Assembly (NCBI GenBank): GCA_003248315.1
Contig: QKWM01000004.1
Location: 4,585,001 to 4,649,000, forward strand
Direction of reading: 5' to 3'
From: Streptomyces sp. SW4
Lineage (GTDB): Bacteria > Actinomycetota > Actinomycetes > Streptomycetales > Streptomycetaceae
Length of the DNA stretch: 64,000 nt
Shown here in pieces: positions 1 through 11,340 of this stretch; within the stretch, counting starts at the first letter, position 1; each line of letters opens with the position of its first letter. A model generated the notes under the pieces. It was given only the letters and a program-made list of their open reading frames with translations. It made no database searches and was not told the origin of the DNA. The position numbers and the translations under genes are program-made.

Positions 1-33
1 GATCATGACGCGGGTCGGGACGGGAGGGAAACC

Positions 34-1253
34 GTGACGCACCGCCCGACCGAGGAGCCACCGCGGCCCGCACGCCTTCGTCCCGACGACGCCGGCCGGT
101 ACGGCCGGGCGCCCGACCCCGCCACGGTGGACCCCGCCGTGCTCGCCGCGCTGCTGCACCGGCACGGCTGGCAGCGCCGCGGCGGCGCCCCGGACGCTAC
201 GGCCGCTGGACCCCGCCCGGGCCGGGCCACGGCGCCACCAGCCTCCTCGTGCCGGAGACCCGGGCCTTCCCCGACAGCGAGGACCTGCTCGCCGAGGCGC
301 TGCTCGCCCTGTCCCGCAGCGGCACCCCGACCGCCCGGGAGGTGCTCGTCGCCCTCGCCGTCCCCAGCGACGAGGTCCGCTGGTGGCGCGATGTGCCCGG
401 CGGTCCCGGCGACGCCGCCACCTGGACCGCGGAGGACCGGCTGCGCACCGCCGCCCGGGCCGTCCTGCTCGCCGCGGCGCTCGCCACGCGCGCGCGTGCC
501 GGCTACTTCGGAGCCCGGCACCGCCGCGCCGCCGCCGCCTCCCTGGAGAACGTCCTCGTCGGCCCCGCCCCCGGCGGCCGCCGGCTCACCGCGTTCGTGC
601 CCGTCGCCACCGGCCGCCCGCTCGCCGTACGCCTCCACCAGGCTCTGCACGCCACCCGGGAGGCCGTCGACTACCGGCGGGCCACCGGCGGCATGGACGC
701 CTTCGACACGGCCGTCGAGGCGGGCGTCAGCCACGAGCTGACCGAGGCGCTCGTCGCCCTCGTCCACGGCACCGAGGGTGCCCGCATCGCCGTCGAGTGG
801 GCCCCGGCGGCCGGTGCTCCCGAGGGCTGCGCGGCTCCGGCCGAGCCCGTCGAGTTCTCGCCCGGCGACCTGCCCGCCCTGCGCGAGGCCGGCGTCCGCT
901 ATCTGCGCGCAGAGCCGTCCGTGCCGGTGCGGATCACCGGCACGGTCGTCCGGATGCGCAGGTCCGGGCCGCGCGGCGCGGGCACCGTACGGCTGCGGGT
1001 GCTGGCCGGGGCCGAGATCCCGCACGTCCGCGTCGCGCTCGAGGAGGACGCCTACCGCATCGCCGGCCACGCCCACCTCGTCGGGCTGCCGGTGCGGGTG
1101 CAGGGCCGGCTGGAGAGCCGGGGCGGGTTCCGCCGGCTCACCGGGGCCGGCGAGGTCGTGCCCGTGCACGTCGACGACGCCGAGCGGGACCGGCTGGTGA
1201 AGGCCCTCCAGGAGGATCTCGACTTCTTCGAGGAGGCCTGCGGCGGGGACTGA
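34..1253 (+). CDS. Hypothetical protein upstream of thrS
   Basis: I do not recognise this family. The GTG start at 34 follows a purine-rich ribosome binding site (GGGAGGG at 22-28). One G appears to be missing near 192 in a CCCCGG run; restoring it joins the N-terminal frame (HRHGWQRRGGAP...) to the long downstream frame and gives about 406 residues. The N-terminal two thirds are Ala/Arg rich and probably helical. The last 120 residues alternate hydrophobic and polar residues (VPVRITGTVVRM, VRLRVLAGAEIPHVRVAL, LPVRVQGRLESRGGFRRL), which suggests a small beta barrel of OB type; this is inference. The protein ends in an acidic tail. It lies about 200 bp upstream of thrS on the same strand. No signal peptide or membrane segment is visible. 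Confidence 0.7.
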
Positions 1254-1460
1254 GGGCAGACCCGGGGCGGGTACCGGGGGCGAGGCCCGCGCCGGTGACC
1301 GGGGGAGCCGCACCCGCGCCGGGCCGGGGGCGGGGTGGTGCGGGGGCCGGTTCCGGCCACGGGACCGATTTCGCGGTCAGTGCCCCCGGGTCGGTACGAT
1401 CCCAGGGATGCGTGCGCTCCGGTATGGCGCCGCAGACCCACCTTCAGTCAGGAGAGACCG

Positions 1461-3438
1461 GTGTCAGACGTCCGTGTGATCATCCAACGCGATTCCGAGC
1501 GGGAAGAACGCGTGGTGACGACGGGCACCACTGCCGCCGAGCTCTTCGCCGGCGAGCGCTCGATCGTCGCCGCGCGCGTGGGCGGTGAGCTCAAGGACCT
1601 CGCCCACGTCCTCCAGGACGGCGAGACCGTCGAGGGCGTCGAGATCTCCTCCGAGGACGGCCTGAACATCCTGCGCCACTCCACCGCGCACGTCATGGCG
1701 CAGGCCGTGCAGGAGCTGTTCCCGAGGCCAAGCTGGGCATCGGCCCGCCCATCAAGGACGGCTTCTACTACGACTTCGACGTCAAGGAGCCCTTCACCCC
1801 CGAGGACCTCAAGCGCATCGAGAAGAAGATGCAGGAGATCCAGAAGCGGGGCCAGCGCTTCTCCCGCCGCGTCACCACCGACGAGGCCGCCCGCGAGGAG
1901 CTGGCGGACGAGCCGTACAAGCTGGAGCTGATCGGCCTCAAGGGCAACGCCGCGCAGGCCGCCGACGGCGCCGAGGCCGAGGTCGGCGCCGGTGAGCTGA
2001 CGATCTACGACAACCTCGACGCCAAGACCGGCGAGCTGTGCTGGAAGGACCTGTGCCGCGGTCCGCACCTGCCGACCACCCGCGTCATCCCGCCTTCAAG
2101 CTGATGCGCTCGGCCGCCGCCTACTGGCGCGGCAGCGAGAAGAACCCCCAGCTCCAGCGGATCTACGGCACCGCCTGGCCGTCCAAGGACGAGCTGAAGG
2201 CGTACCTGGACTTCCTCGCCGAGGCCGAGAAGCGCGACCACCGCAAGCTCGGCGCCGAGCTGGACCTGTTCTCCTTCCCCGACGAGCTGGGCCCCGGCCT
2301 CGCGGTCTTCCACCCCAAGGGCGGTGTGATCCGCAAGGTCATGGAGGACTACTCGCGCCGCCGGCACGAGGTCTCCGGCTACGAGTTCGTCAACACCCCG
2401 CACATCTCGAAGGAGCACCTCTTCGAGATCTCCGGGCACCTGCCGCACTACGCGGAGGGCATGTTCCCGCCCATCCAGTTCGACGAGCAGAACTACCGCC
2501 TCAAGGCGATGAACTGCCCGATGCACAATCTGATCTTCAAGTCGCGCGGGCGTTCCTACCGTGAACTGCCCCTGCGCCTCTTCGAGTTCGGGACCGTGTA
2601 CCGGTACGAGAAGTCGGGCGTCGTGCACGGCCTGACCCGCTCGCGCGGCTTCACCCAGGACGACTCGCACATCTACTGCACCAAGGAGCAGATGCCCGAG
2701 GAGCTGGACACGCTCCTCACCTTCGTCCTGGACCTGCTGCGCGACTACGGCCTGACCGAGTTCGAGCTGGAGCTGTCCACCCGCGACGACTCCGACAAGT
2801 TCATCGGCTCCGACGAGGACTGGGAGGAGGCCACCGAGGCCCTCCGCCAGGCCGCCGAGAAGCAGAACCTGCCGCTGGTCCCGGACCCGGGCGGCGCCGC
2901 CTACTACGGCCCGAAGATCTCCGTGCAGGCCAAGGACGCCATCGGCCGGTCCTGGCAGATGTCGACCATCCAGGTCGACTTCAACCAGCCCAAGCGGTTC
3001 AACCTGGAGTACACCGCCGCCGACGGCTCCCGCCAGCAGCCGGTCATGATCCACCGGGCGCTGTTCGGCTCCATCGAGCGCTTCTTCGGCGTGCTCCTGG
3101 AGCACTACGCCGGCGCCTTCCCGGCGTGGCTGGCGCCCGTCCAGGCGCTCGGCATCCCGATCGGCGACGCGCACGTGCCGTACCTCCAGCAGTTCGCGGA
3201 GAAGGCCCGTGCCGCCGGGCTGCGCGTCGAGGTCGACGCGTCCTCCGACCGGATGCAGAAGAAGATCCGCAACGCGCAGAAGCAGAAGGTGCCGTTCATG
3301 GTCATCGCGGGCGACGAGGACATGGCCAACGGCGCCGTCTCCTTCCGCTACCGCGACGGATCGCAGGAGAACGGCATCCCCGTCGAGGACGCCATCGCCA
3401 AGATCACGAAGGTCGTCGAGGACCGCGCGCAGGTCTGA
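1461..3438 (+). CDS. thrS: Threonine--tRNA ligase
   Basis: Class II aminoacyl-tRNA synthetase that charges tRNA-Thr in the cytoplasm. The domains are in the usual order: N-terminal TGS domain (about residues 1-65), editing domain beginning with the HSTAH motif, catalytic core with the zinc-site KAMNCPMH and motif 2 (FEFGTVYRYE), and a C-terminal anticodon-binding domain (from LAPVQALGIPIGD). The GTG start at 1461 is preceded by CAGGAGAG. Two single-base losses break the reading frame: a C near 1721 (FPEAKLG expected) and a G near 2092 (VIPAFKL expected). After repair the protein is 659 residues, the normal length. A GC-rich hairpin follows the stop. No T-box leader could be recognised in the 200 bp upstream. 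Confidence 0.95.
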
Positions 3439-3451
3439 CGGACCCGCGCCG

Positions 3452-3478
3452 AGGCCCCGGGGGAACCCGGGGGCCTTT
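3452..3478 (+). terminator. Intrinsic-type terminator after thrS
   Basis: A GC-rich inverted repeat, AGGCCCCGGGGG against CCCGGGGGCCT, with a very short AA loop and followed by TTTCCC. It lies 14 bp after the thrS stop and 35 bp before the HIT gene, so it probably separates the two transcripts. Confidence 0.7.
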
Positions 3479-3513
3479 CCCTTCGCCGCCGGGTGACGCC
3501 ATATGCTGCACGC

Positions 3514-4061
3514 ATGACGAGTGAGCCGGAGCAGCAGCTGGGAGTGGGGACGCAGGACGCGTTCCAGCGTCTGTGGACGCCCCACCGGATGGCCTACATC
3601 CAGGGCGAGAACAAGCCGAGCGGCCCCGGGGCCGACGACGGCTGCCCCTTCTGCTCGATCCCGGCCAAGTCCGACGAGGACGGGCTGATCGTCCGGCGCG
3701 GCGAGCAGGTCTACGCCGTGCTCAACCTCTACCCGTACAACGGCGGCCACCTGATGACCGTCCCGTACCGGCACGTCGCCGACTACACCGATCTCACCGA
3801 CGCGGAGACCGCCGAGCTGGCGCTGCTGACCAAGCAGGCGATGACGGCGCTGCGCACCGCCTCCGGCGCCCACGGCTTCAACATCGGGATGAACCAGGGC
3901 TCCGTGGCCGGCGCGGGCATCGCCGCCCACCTTCACCAGCACATCGTGCCCGCTGGGGCGGCGACACCAACTTCATGCCGGTCGTCGGCCACACGAAGGT
4001 GCTGCCGCAGCTCCTCGGCGACACCCGCGCGATGCTGGCGGAGGCCTGGCCGGCGGGCTGA
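3514..4061 (+). CDS. HIT domain hydrolase
   Basis: Histidine-triad nucleotide hydrolase or transferase of the Ap4A phosphorylase-like branch. The protein has an N-terminal CPFCS zinc-type motif at about residue 45 and the catalytic triad HLHQHIV at about residue 145. The ATG at 3514 was chosen because the family starts near EQQLGVGTQDAFQRLWTPHRMAYI. One C is missing near 3951 right after the triad (HIVPRWGGDTNFMPV expected); after repair the protein is 182 residues. In Streptomyces and mycobacteria a HIT protein regularly lies between thrS and the phosphatidylinositol genes. The substrate is not predictable from sequence. Confidence 0.88.
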
Positions 4062-4110
4062 TCCGGTCCCGGGTGCCCGCACCGGCCGGCCCGCCCGCCG
4101 GCCGGCGGGC

Positions 4111-5771
4111 CTACGCGTCGTAGAGGTCGGCCTTCTTCGGCGCCGGGTCCTGCACCAGGCCGCTGAGGACCGCCGACCTCGCGCCGAACTTCTCCGTGTC
4201 CGCCCCGTGCTCCTCCAGCACCCGCATCGCCGCCGCGTGCACCACGCGCAGCACCGGCGTGGCCGCCCGCAGGGCGTCGTCGGCCATGAACCGGTGCCGC
4301 CACGGCTGGTCGGCCCACGCGTGCCGCAGCCCGAACGGCTCGGGCAGCGAGATCGTCCCGCCGAGCCAGTTCAGCAGCGGCGGATACCAGGTCAGCGGAG
4401 CCCGCACGGCCAGCCGCACCACCTCGTTGGTGGTGACCAGCGGCAGCATCACCTTCCGCGTCTCCCACGGCTTGAACGACTTCGCGACCTCCTTCGAGGG
4501 CGCCTCCGGCTTGCTCGTGAACAGCGGGTTCACCGGCCCCAGCGCATGCCCGGTGACCTCGATCCGCAGCGTGGAGTGCAGCACCGTCACCGTGATCAGC
4601 ATGGTGATGACCAGCTGCCCGTCCCACAGCGTCCACTGCACGCCCAGGTAGTGCCGGTCACCCGCGCCGAACTGCTGCTTGTTGCAGATCTCCTGTATCG
4701 CGTGCGGCTTGACCTGGTAGGCCTCGACGTCCGTGCCCTCCGGCCGGGACACCGCCTTGGCGTTCTCGCCGATCGGCGTGACGATCCAGTGCCGGATGGA
4801 CGGCTTGGGGAAACCGCCGGTGTGCAGCGGGCCGCGCTCCAGCAGCGCCAGCTGGTCGTGGATGGCCCGTATCACGTCCCAGCTGCGGAAGGGGTGGATC
4901 TCCCGGCCGGGGTCGGCCGGCACCAGGTCCTCGGCGAGCTGCCAGCTGCCCCAGCGGGTGCCCATGCCGAGTATGCCCTTGGACCGGCGTAGAAGACCGA
5001 GTTGGACTGCTGCTCGGCGCCGAGCCGGGCCAGGGACTGGCGGAGTTTCTCCGCCGCCGTCTCGTTCGGATTGCTGGGCACCGCCTCGGGCACCTTCGCG
5101 CCGACGCTGCTGCCCGAGAGCAGGCTGTCCCAGCGCTCCCGCATGTCCCGGGCCGTGTGCTCGCAGATCCGCTTGGCCCAGAACCAGCCGATCACCGGTA
5201 CCACGACCGCCGCGCGCGCGTACCAGCCCCAGAAGCCCGCGAACGGCATCTTGACCAGGAACAGCAGCGCCAGCGCGCCGACCGCCACCAGCACCGCGGT
5301 GGCGAGGGCACCGGCCTGCCTGTTCTCCGTCTTGGAGACCGTCGCGCGGATCTGGAAGGCGAGGAGCCAGACCAGCATGCCGGGCAGGAACAGCAGCCCG
5401 CACACCGCCATCACGGCCGTCAGCCGGCCGTCCCGCTCCTTGCGGATGCGGTGGGCGGCCAGACAGTGCTCGACGACCACCTGGGGCTCGGTGCCGAAGG
5501 ACTGGATGAGCGGCTTGCGGTCCTCGCCGAGCATCCGGTCGATCACCGCGCGGGAGAAGGCCTCACCGAGGTTGGGACGGAAGATCGTGGCCCATGACCG
5601 GCCGGGGTTGACGGTCGTCTGGTGCCATTCGTTGTCGGCCTTCTTGATGTCCGCGACCGGATTGTCCCGGTAGGCCGCCGACGCCAGCGCGAACGTGGCC
5701 GTCTGGCTGCTGTCTCCCGTCCGCGGCACCTGTGGCCCGAAGAAGTCCGCGTAACCGTTGCCCACGGTCAT
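4111..5771 (-). CDS. Conserved multi-pass membrane protein of unknown function
   Basis: About 553 residues after restoring one base near 4984, where FYAG must join SKGILGMGTRW. The N-terminal third is soluble (NGYADFFGPQVPRTGD...). Three hydrophobic segments follow at roughly residues 130-240 (LTAVMAVCGLLFLPGMLVWLLAF, TAVLVAVGALALLFLV, AAVVVPVIGWFWA). The C-terminal half is mostly soluble with one more hydrophobic stretch (LVITMLITVTVLHSTLRI). The start at 5771 gives MTVGNGYADFF; an in-frame start upstream is possible but has no better ribosome site. It is convergent with the HIT gene. I do not recognise a catalytic motif. The position between the HIT gene and EF-G2 matches a conserved Streptomyces gene order known only as an integral membrane protein. 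Confidence 0.75.
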
Positions 5772-6049
5772 TCCCGCCCCCGATCGCAGCCGTCCTCGCT
5801 CATGCGGCCTTCCCGACTTGCCTGCTCCGCACACCTGTTGATCAGGTCATCAGCGTATCGGCAGGCGCCGACATGCGTCGGCGGACGGCCGAAGCCGCCC
5901 GCCGACAGCCCCCGCACCGGCGGGACGCGCCGTGCGGGCCGCGCCGCGCGCCGGTCACCCGCCCCGCGCGCCGCTCCCGCGCACACCGTCTCCGCTCGTG
6001 GCCGCGCCCCTTTCCGCGCCGGCCGCCGGGCACGTGTGCGCCGGGGCGT

Positions 6050-8247
6050 CTACGCGTTCGCGGTCGCCTCCTCACGGACCCGCTCGGCGACCTGCGGCGG
6101 CATCGGCTCGTGCCGCGCGTACCGGCGGCTGAAGCGCGCGGTGCCGTGGGACAGCGAGCGCAGGTCGACCGCGTACCGGCCGATCTCGATCTCCGGCACC
6201 TCCGCCCGGATCAGGGTCCGCCCGCCCGGGGTCTGCTCGGTGCCGAGCACCCGGCCGCGCCGGCCGGACAGATCGCTCATCACCGCGCCCACGTAGTCGT
6301 CCCCGACCAGGACGCTCACCTCGGCCACCGGCTCCAGCAGGAGGATCCTCGCGTCGGCCGCGGCCTCCCGCAGCGCCAGCGCCCCGGCCGTCTGGAACGC
6401 GGCGTCCGAGGAGTCCACCGAGTGCGCCTTGCCGTCCAGCAGCGTCACCCGCACGTCGACCAGCGGATGACCGGCGGCCACGCCCTTGGCGGCCTGGGCC
6501 CGCACGCCCTTCTCGACCGACGGGATGAACTGCCGGGGCACCGCGCCGCCGACCACCTTGTCCACGAACTCGATGCCCGAGCCGCCGGGCAGCGGCTCCA
6601 CCTCGATCTCGCAGATGGCGTACTGGCCGTGCCCGCCGGACTGCTTCACGTGCCGCCCGCGCCCGGACGCCCTGCCGCCGAAGGTCTCCCGCAGCGACAC
6701 CTTGTGCGGCACGACGTCGACCTGGACGCCGTACCGGCTGCGCAGGCGTTCCAGTGCCACGTCGGCGTGGGCCTCGCCCAGGCACCACAGCACCACCTGG
6801 TGGGTGTCCTGGTTCTGCTCCAGCCGCATCGTCGGGTCCTCGGCCACCAGCCGGGCCAGGCCCTGGGAGAGCTTGTCCTCGTCCGGTTTGCTGTGCGCCT
6901 GGATCGCGAGCGGCAGCAGCGGGTCGGGCATCTCCCACGGCTCCATGAGCAGCGGGTCCTCCTTGGCGGAGATCGTGTCGCCGGTCTCCGCGCGGGCCAG
7001 CTTCGCCACGCAGGCCAGATCGCCGGCGATGACGTGCGGGACCGGACGCTGCTGTTTGCCGAACGGTGTCGACAGGGCGCCGATCCGCTCGTCGACGTCG
7101 TGGTCCTCGTGCCCGCGGTCGGCCAGGCCGTGTCCGGAGACGTGCACCGTCTGGTCGGCGCGCAGGGTGCCGGAGAACACCCGGATCAGCGAGATCCGGC
7201 CGACGTACGGGTCCGACGAGGTCTTCACCACCTCCGCGACCAGCGGCCCCCGGGATCGCAGACGGCCTCCCCGCGCGGGGTGCCGTCCGGTGTGGTCACC
7301 CGGGGCGCCTCGCGCTCCAGCGGCGTCGGGAAGCCGCCGGTGACCAGCTCCAGCAGTTCGACCGTGCCGAGGCCCTGCCGGGCGCCCTCGGCCGCCGGGG
7401 CGGCGGCCAGCACGGGGAAGAACACCCCGCGCGCCACGGCCCGCTCCAGGTCCTGGACGAGCGTCTTGACGTCGACCTGCTCGCCGCCGAGGTAGCGGTC
7501 CATGAGGGTCTCGTCCTCGCTCTCGGCGATGATCCCCTCGATCAGCCGGTTGCGGGCCTCCTCGATCACCGGCAACTGGTCCTCGACCGGCTCGGACTCG
7601 GTGCGCTCACCGCTCGAGTAGTCGAACAGCTTCTGCGACAGCAGTCCGATCAGGCCCGTCACGGGCGCGTGCCCGTCGGCCGCCTGCGGGCCGCGCAGCG
7701 GCAGGTAGAGCGGCAGCACGGCGTCGGGGTCGTCGGCGCCGAAGGCCTCCGCGCAGCTCCGCGTCATCTCCTCGAAGTCCGCCCGCGCCGCCTCCAGGTG
7801 CGTGATCACGATGGCGCGCGGCATGCCGACGGCCGCGCACTCCTCCCACACCATGCGGGTGGAGCCGTCCACGCCGTCCGCCGCCGAGACGACGAAGAGG
7901 GCCGCGTCCGCCGCCCGCAGACCGGCCCTGAGCTCGCCGACGAAGTCGGCGTATCCGGGGGTGTCGAGGAGGTTGACCTTGATGCCGTCCCACTCGACGG
8001 GCACCAGGGACAGCTGCACGGAGCGGTGCTGCCGGTGCTCGATCTCGTCGTAGTCCGAGACGCAGCCGCCGTCCTCCACGCGGCCCGCCCGGTTCACCGC
8101 CCCCGCCGTCAGGGCGAGAGCCTCCACCAGTGTCGTCTTGCCCGATCCGGAGTGGCCGACCAGCACCACGTTCCGCACGGACGTGGGGTGGTCGGCCGGC
8201 TGTGCCCTGCCGGCGGCTCCGGGGTGTGTGTGCGCCTTGTCGCCCAT
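6050..8247 (-). CDS. Elongation factor G-like protein EF-G2
   Basis: Translational GTPase paralogue of EF-G, about 732 residues after repair. The GTPase domain shows the P-loop GHSGSGKTT near residue 35 and G3 DTPGYADF near residue 105. The G4 motif is degenerate: where EF-G has NKMD this protein has THLE (in VITHLEAARADF). Domains II-V follow, with the EF-G-like tail from GHPLVDVRVTLLDG and ending in ATANA. One base is missing near 7244 (DPGGPLVAEVVKTSS expected). Mycobacterial EF-G2 proteins bind guanine nucleotides but, as I recall the literature, lack ribosome-stimulated GTPase activity, so this need not be a canonical translocase. It is divergent from pgsA with about 258 bp between the starts. 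A ribosome-protection resistance protein is less likely given this neighbourhood. Confidence 0.88.
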
Positions 8248-8505
8248 ACCTTGCCTCCCGTGCACGGGTGAGGTCCTGTGGGCGCGGACACGCGGGAACC
8301 GCGTGCTGGGCGGCTCCGACGACGCCCGCGTCTTTCGAGCTTTCCACTCCCGTCACCCCGCGTCCATACGAGCGAGCCGATCCCGGCGCCCGCCGGGCAC
8401 GCCGACGGGCCTCGGGTCCCGGCCGTCGGCCACGCGCGTGCGTGGCTACGATGGGCCAGCCGGCGGCCACCAGGGGCCGCGGCGACACCGACCGTCGGGA
8501 AGGCC

Positions 8506-9180
8506 ATGCTGAACAAGTACGCGCGTGCATTCTTCACGCGTGTCCTCACACCGTTCGCCGCGTTTCTCATCCGCCGGGGCGTCAGCCCGGACACGGTCAC
8601 GCTGATCGGCACCGCCGGTGTGGTCGCGGGTGCGCTGGTCTTCTACCCCCGGGGCGAGTTCTTCTGGGGCACGGTCGTGATCACGCTGTTCGTCTTCTCC
8701 GACCTCGTCGACGGCAACATGGCCCGTCAGCTGGGCCGCTCCAGCCGCTGGGGCGCCTTCCTGGACTCCACCCTGGACCGGGTCGCCGACGGCGCGATCT
8801 TCGGCGGCTTCGCCCTGTGGTACGCGGGCGGCGGCGACGACAACGTGCTGTGCGCGGTCTCCATCTTCTGCCTGGCCAGCGGCCAGGTGGTGTCGTACAC
8901 CAAGGCGCGCGGCGAGTCGATCGGTCTGCCGGTCGCGGTGAACGGACTGGTCGAACGCGCCGAGCGCCTGGTGATCTCGCTGGTGGCCGCCGGATTCGCG
9001 GGTATGCACAAGTTCGGGGTGCCCGGCATCCAGTACCTGCTGCCGGTGGCGCTGTGGATCGTGGCCGTCGGCAGCCTGGTCACGCTGATCCAGCGGGTCG
9101 TCACGGTCCGCAGGGAGTCCGCCGAGGCGGAGGCGGCCGCCGGGCAGGACACGCAGCAGGGGAGCGAGGCGGCGAAGTGA
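8506..9180 (+). CDS. pgsA: Phosphatidylinositol phosphate synthase (CDP-alcohol phosphotransferase)
   Basis: Integral membrane enzyme that joins CDP-diacylglycerol and inositol phosphate, the first step to phosphatidylinositol in actinobacteria. The CDP-alcohol phosphotransferase signature D-x2-D-G-x2-A-R-x8-G-x3-D-x3-D is complete (DLVDGNMARQLG...GAFLDSTLD, about residues 65-90). Several hydrophobic helices surround it. The protein is 224 residues and undamaged. The ATG at 8506 starts MLNKYARAFFTRVLTPFAAF. The stop overlaps the GTG of the acyltransferase (GTGA), and pimA follows, so the three genes form one phosphatidylinositol-mannoside operon. The older name phosphatidylinositol synthase refers to the same family. 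Confidence 0.92.
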   Translation: MLNKYARAFFTRVLTPFAAFLIRRGVSPDTVTLIGTAGVVAGALVFYPRGEFFWGTVVITLFVFSDLVDGNMARQLGRSSRWGAFLDSTLDRVADGAIFGGFALWYAGGGDDNVLCAVSIFCLASGQVVSYTKARGESIGLPVAVNGLVERAERLVISLVAAGFAGMHKFGVPGIQYLLPVALWIVAVGSLVTLIQRVVTVRRESAEAEAAAGQDTQQGSEAAK

Positions 9181-10182
9181 GCGCCCAGGAGCGGCTGACC
9201 GACGCGCTGTACGGCGCCGGCTGGAGCACGGTGAAGAAGCTCCCCGAGCCGGTCGCCGTCCGGCTCGGGCGGACCATCGCGGACATCGCCTGGAAGCGGC
9301 GTGGCGCGGGCGTGCGGCGCCTGGAGAGCAACTACGCGCGCGTGCTGCCCGACGCGAGCCCGAGCGCCTGGCCGAGCTCTCGCGCGCCGGCATGCGCTCG
9401 TACCTGCGCTACTGGATGGAGTCGTTCCGGCTGCCCGCCTGGAGCCCCGAACGCATCCGGACGGGCTTCGACCCGAAGGACGTGCACCACCTGACCGACG
9501 GCATGGACAGGGGCAAGGGCGTGATCCTGGCCCTGCCGCACCTGGCCAACTGGGACCTCGCCGGCGCCTGGGTCACCACCGAGCTGGGCATCCCGTTCAC
9601 GACGGTCGCCGAACGCCTGAAGCCGGAGACCCTCTACGACCGTTTCGTCGCCTACCGCGAGGGCCTCGGCATGGAGGTCCTGCCGCACACCGGCGGCGCC
9701 GCCTTCGGCGCGCTGGCCCGGCGGCTGCGCGGCGGCGGCCTGGTCTGCCTGGTCGCCGACCGCGACCTGTCGGCCTCCGGCGTGGAGGTCGAGTTCTTCG
9801 GCGAGACGGCGCGGATGCCCGCCGGCCCCGCCCTGCTCGCCCAGCAGACCGGCGCCCTGCTGCTGCCGGTCACCCTCTGGTACGACGACTCACCCGTCAT
9901 GCGGGGCCGGGTGCACCCGCCGGTCGAGGTCCCGCAGTCAGGTACGCGCGCCGAGAAGACGTCCGTCATGACACAGGCGCTGGCCGACGCCTTCGCCACG
10001 GGGATCGCCGAGCATCCGGAGGACTGGCACATGCTGCAGCGCCTGTGGCTGAAGGACCTCGACCCGGCCAAGGACCCGGCGCGGGGCTCCGCAGGGGATC
10101 CGGGGCAGGGCCCCGCCGGGGACGCGTCAATCCAGGGCCCGGCCCGGCCGGCGCCCTCGGACCCGGGAAGGGGACCCTGTGA
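9177..10182 (+). CDS. Phosphatidylinositol mannoside acyltransferase
   Basis: Lysophospholipid-type acyltransferase (LpxL/HtrB and PatA superfamily) that adds a fatty acid to phosphatidylinositol mannosides at the inner membrane. The HX4D catalytic motif is HLANWD near residue 120. The GTG start overlaps the pgsA stop. One C is missing near 9361 (DASPERLAELSRAG expected). The frame at the end also has to change once more to stop at 10180-10182, overlapping the pimA start by the same GTGA arrangement; the second lesion lies somewhere in 10070-10175, where the tail is low-complexity (DPARGSAGDPGQGPAGD), so the last 30 residues are uncertain. About 335 residues after repair. Confidence 0.87.
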
Positions 10183-11340
10183 GGATCGGCATCGTCTGCC
10201 CGTACTCCTGGGACGTGCCCGGAGGCGTCCAGTTCCACATCCGCGACCTCGCCGAGTACTTCATCCGCCTCGGCCACGAGGTCTCCGTCCTCGCCCCGGC
10301 CGACGACGACACCCCGCTGCCGCCCTACGTCGTCTCCGCCGGCCGCGCCGTGCCGGTGCCGTACAACGGCTCGGTGGCCCGGCTGAACTTCGGCTTCCTG
10401 TCGGCCGCCCGGGTGCGGCGCTGGCTGCACGACGGCGCGTTCGACGTGATCCACATCCACGAGCCGACCTCGCCGTCGCTGGGCCTGCTGACCTGCTGGG
10501 CGGCGCAGGGCCGATCGTGGCCACCTTCCACACCTCCAACCCCCGTTCCCGCGCGATGATCGCCGCGTACGCCATCCTCCAGGCAGCCCTGGAGAAGATC
10601 AGCGCGCGCATCGCCGTGAGCGAGTACGCCCGCCGCACCCTCGTCGAGCACCTCGGCGGCGACGCGGTGGTCATCCCCAACGGCGTCGACGTCGACTTCT
10701 TCGCCAAGGCGGACCCCAACCCCGAGTGGCAGGGCGGCACCATCGGCTTCATCGGCCGCATCGACGAGCCCCGCAAGGGCCTGCCGGTCCTCATGCGGGC
10801 CCTGCCGCGGATCCTCGCGGCCCGCCCCGGACCCGGCTGCTGGTCGCCGGGCGCGGCGACGAGGAGGAGGCCGTCGCGAGCCTGCCGAAGGAGCTGCGCT
10901 CCCGGGTGGAGTTCCTCGGCATGGTCAGCGACGAGGACAAGGCCCGCCTGCTGCGCAGCGTCGACCTCTACGTCGCCCCCAACACCGGAGGCGAGAGCTT
11001 CGGCATCATCCTGGTCGAGGCGATGTCGGCGGGCGCCCCCGTCCTCGCCTCCGACCTGGACGCCTTCGCACAGGTCCTCGACCGGGGCGCGGCCGGCGAG
11101 CTGTTCCCCAACGAGGACGCCGACGCGCTCGCGGCGGCCGCCGTACGGCTGCTGGGCGACCCGGCCCGGCGGGAGGAGCTGCGGGCGCGGGGGAGCGCCC
11201 ACGTGCGGCGGTTCGACTGGTCGACGGTGGGGGCCGACATCCTCTCCGTCTACGAGACGGTGACGGCGGGCGCGGCCGCCGTGGCGACCGACGACCGGGC
11301 GACGGGCCTGCGGGCGCGCTTCGGGCTCGCGCGGGACTGA
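10179..11340 (+). CDS. pimA: Phosphatidylinositol alpha-mannosyltransferase
   Basis: GT4-family, GT-B fold glycosyltransferase that transfers mannose from GDP-mannose to phosphatidylinositol at the cytoplasmic face of the membrane. The N-terminus RIGIVCPYSWDVPGGVQFH and the C-terminal EX7E region (GESFGIILVEAMSAGAPVL) are typical. Two lesions are inferred: a C missing near 10511 (AAQGPIVATFHTSN expected) and a G missing near 10832 (AARPGTRLLVAGRGD expected). After repair the protein is 387 residues. It is the last gene of the pgsA operon; the next gene begins 168 bp downstream. Confidence 0.92.

Noticed and set aside
1254..1460. T-box leader upstream of thrS
   Set aside because: No specifier loop or T-box sequence (UGGN pairing element) could be found in the 207 bases.
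2005..3942. A 645-codon minus-strand frame over thrS and the HIT gene
   Set aside because: Same reason: mirror of thrS codon bias, rich in Val, Leu, Gly, Asp and His, no family signal.
5772..6049. A small gene between the membrane protein and EF-G2
   Set aside because: Short frames exist on both strands but show only Arg/Ala/Pro-rich shadow composition and no ribosome binding site.
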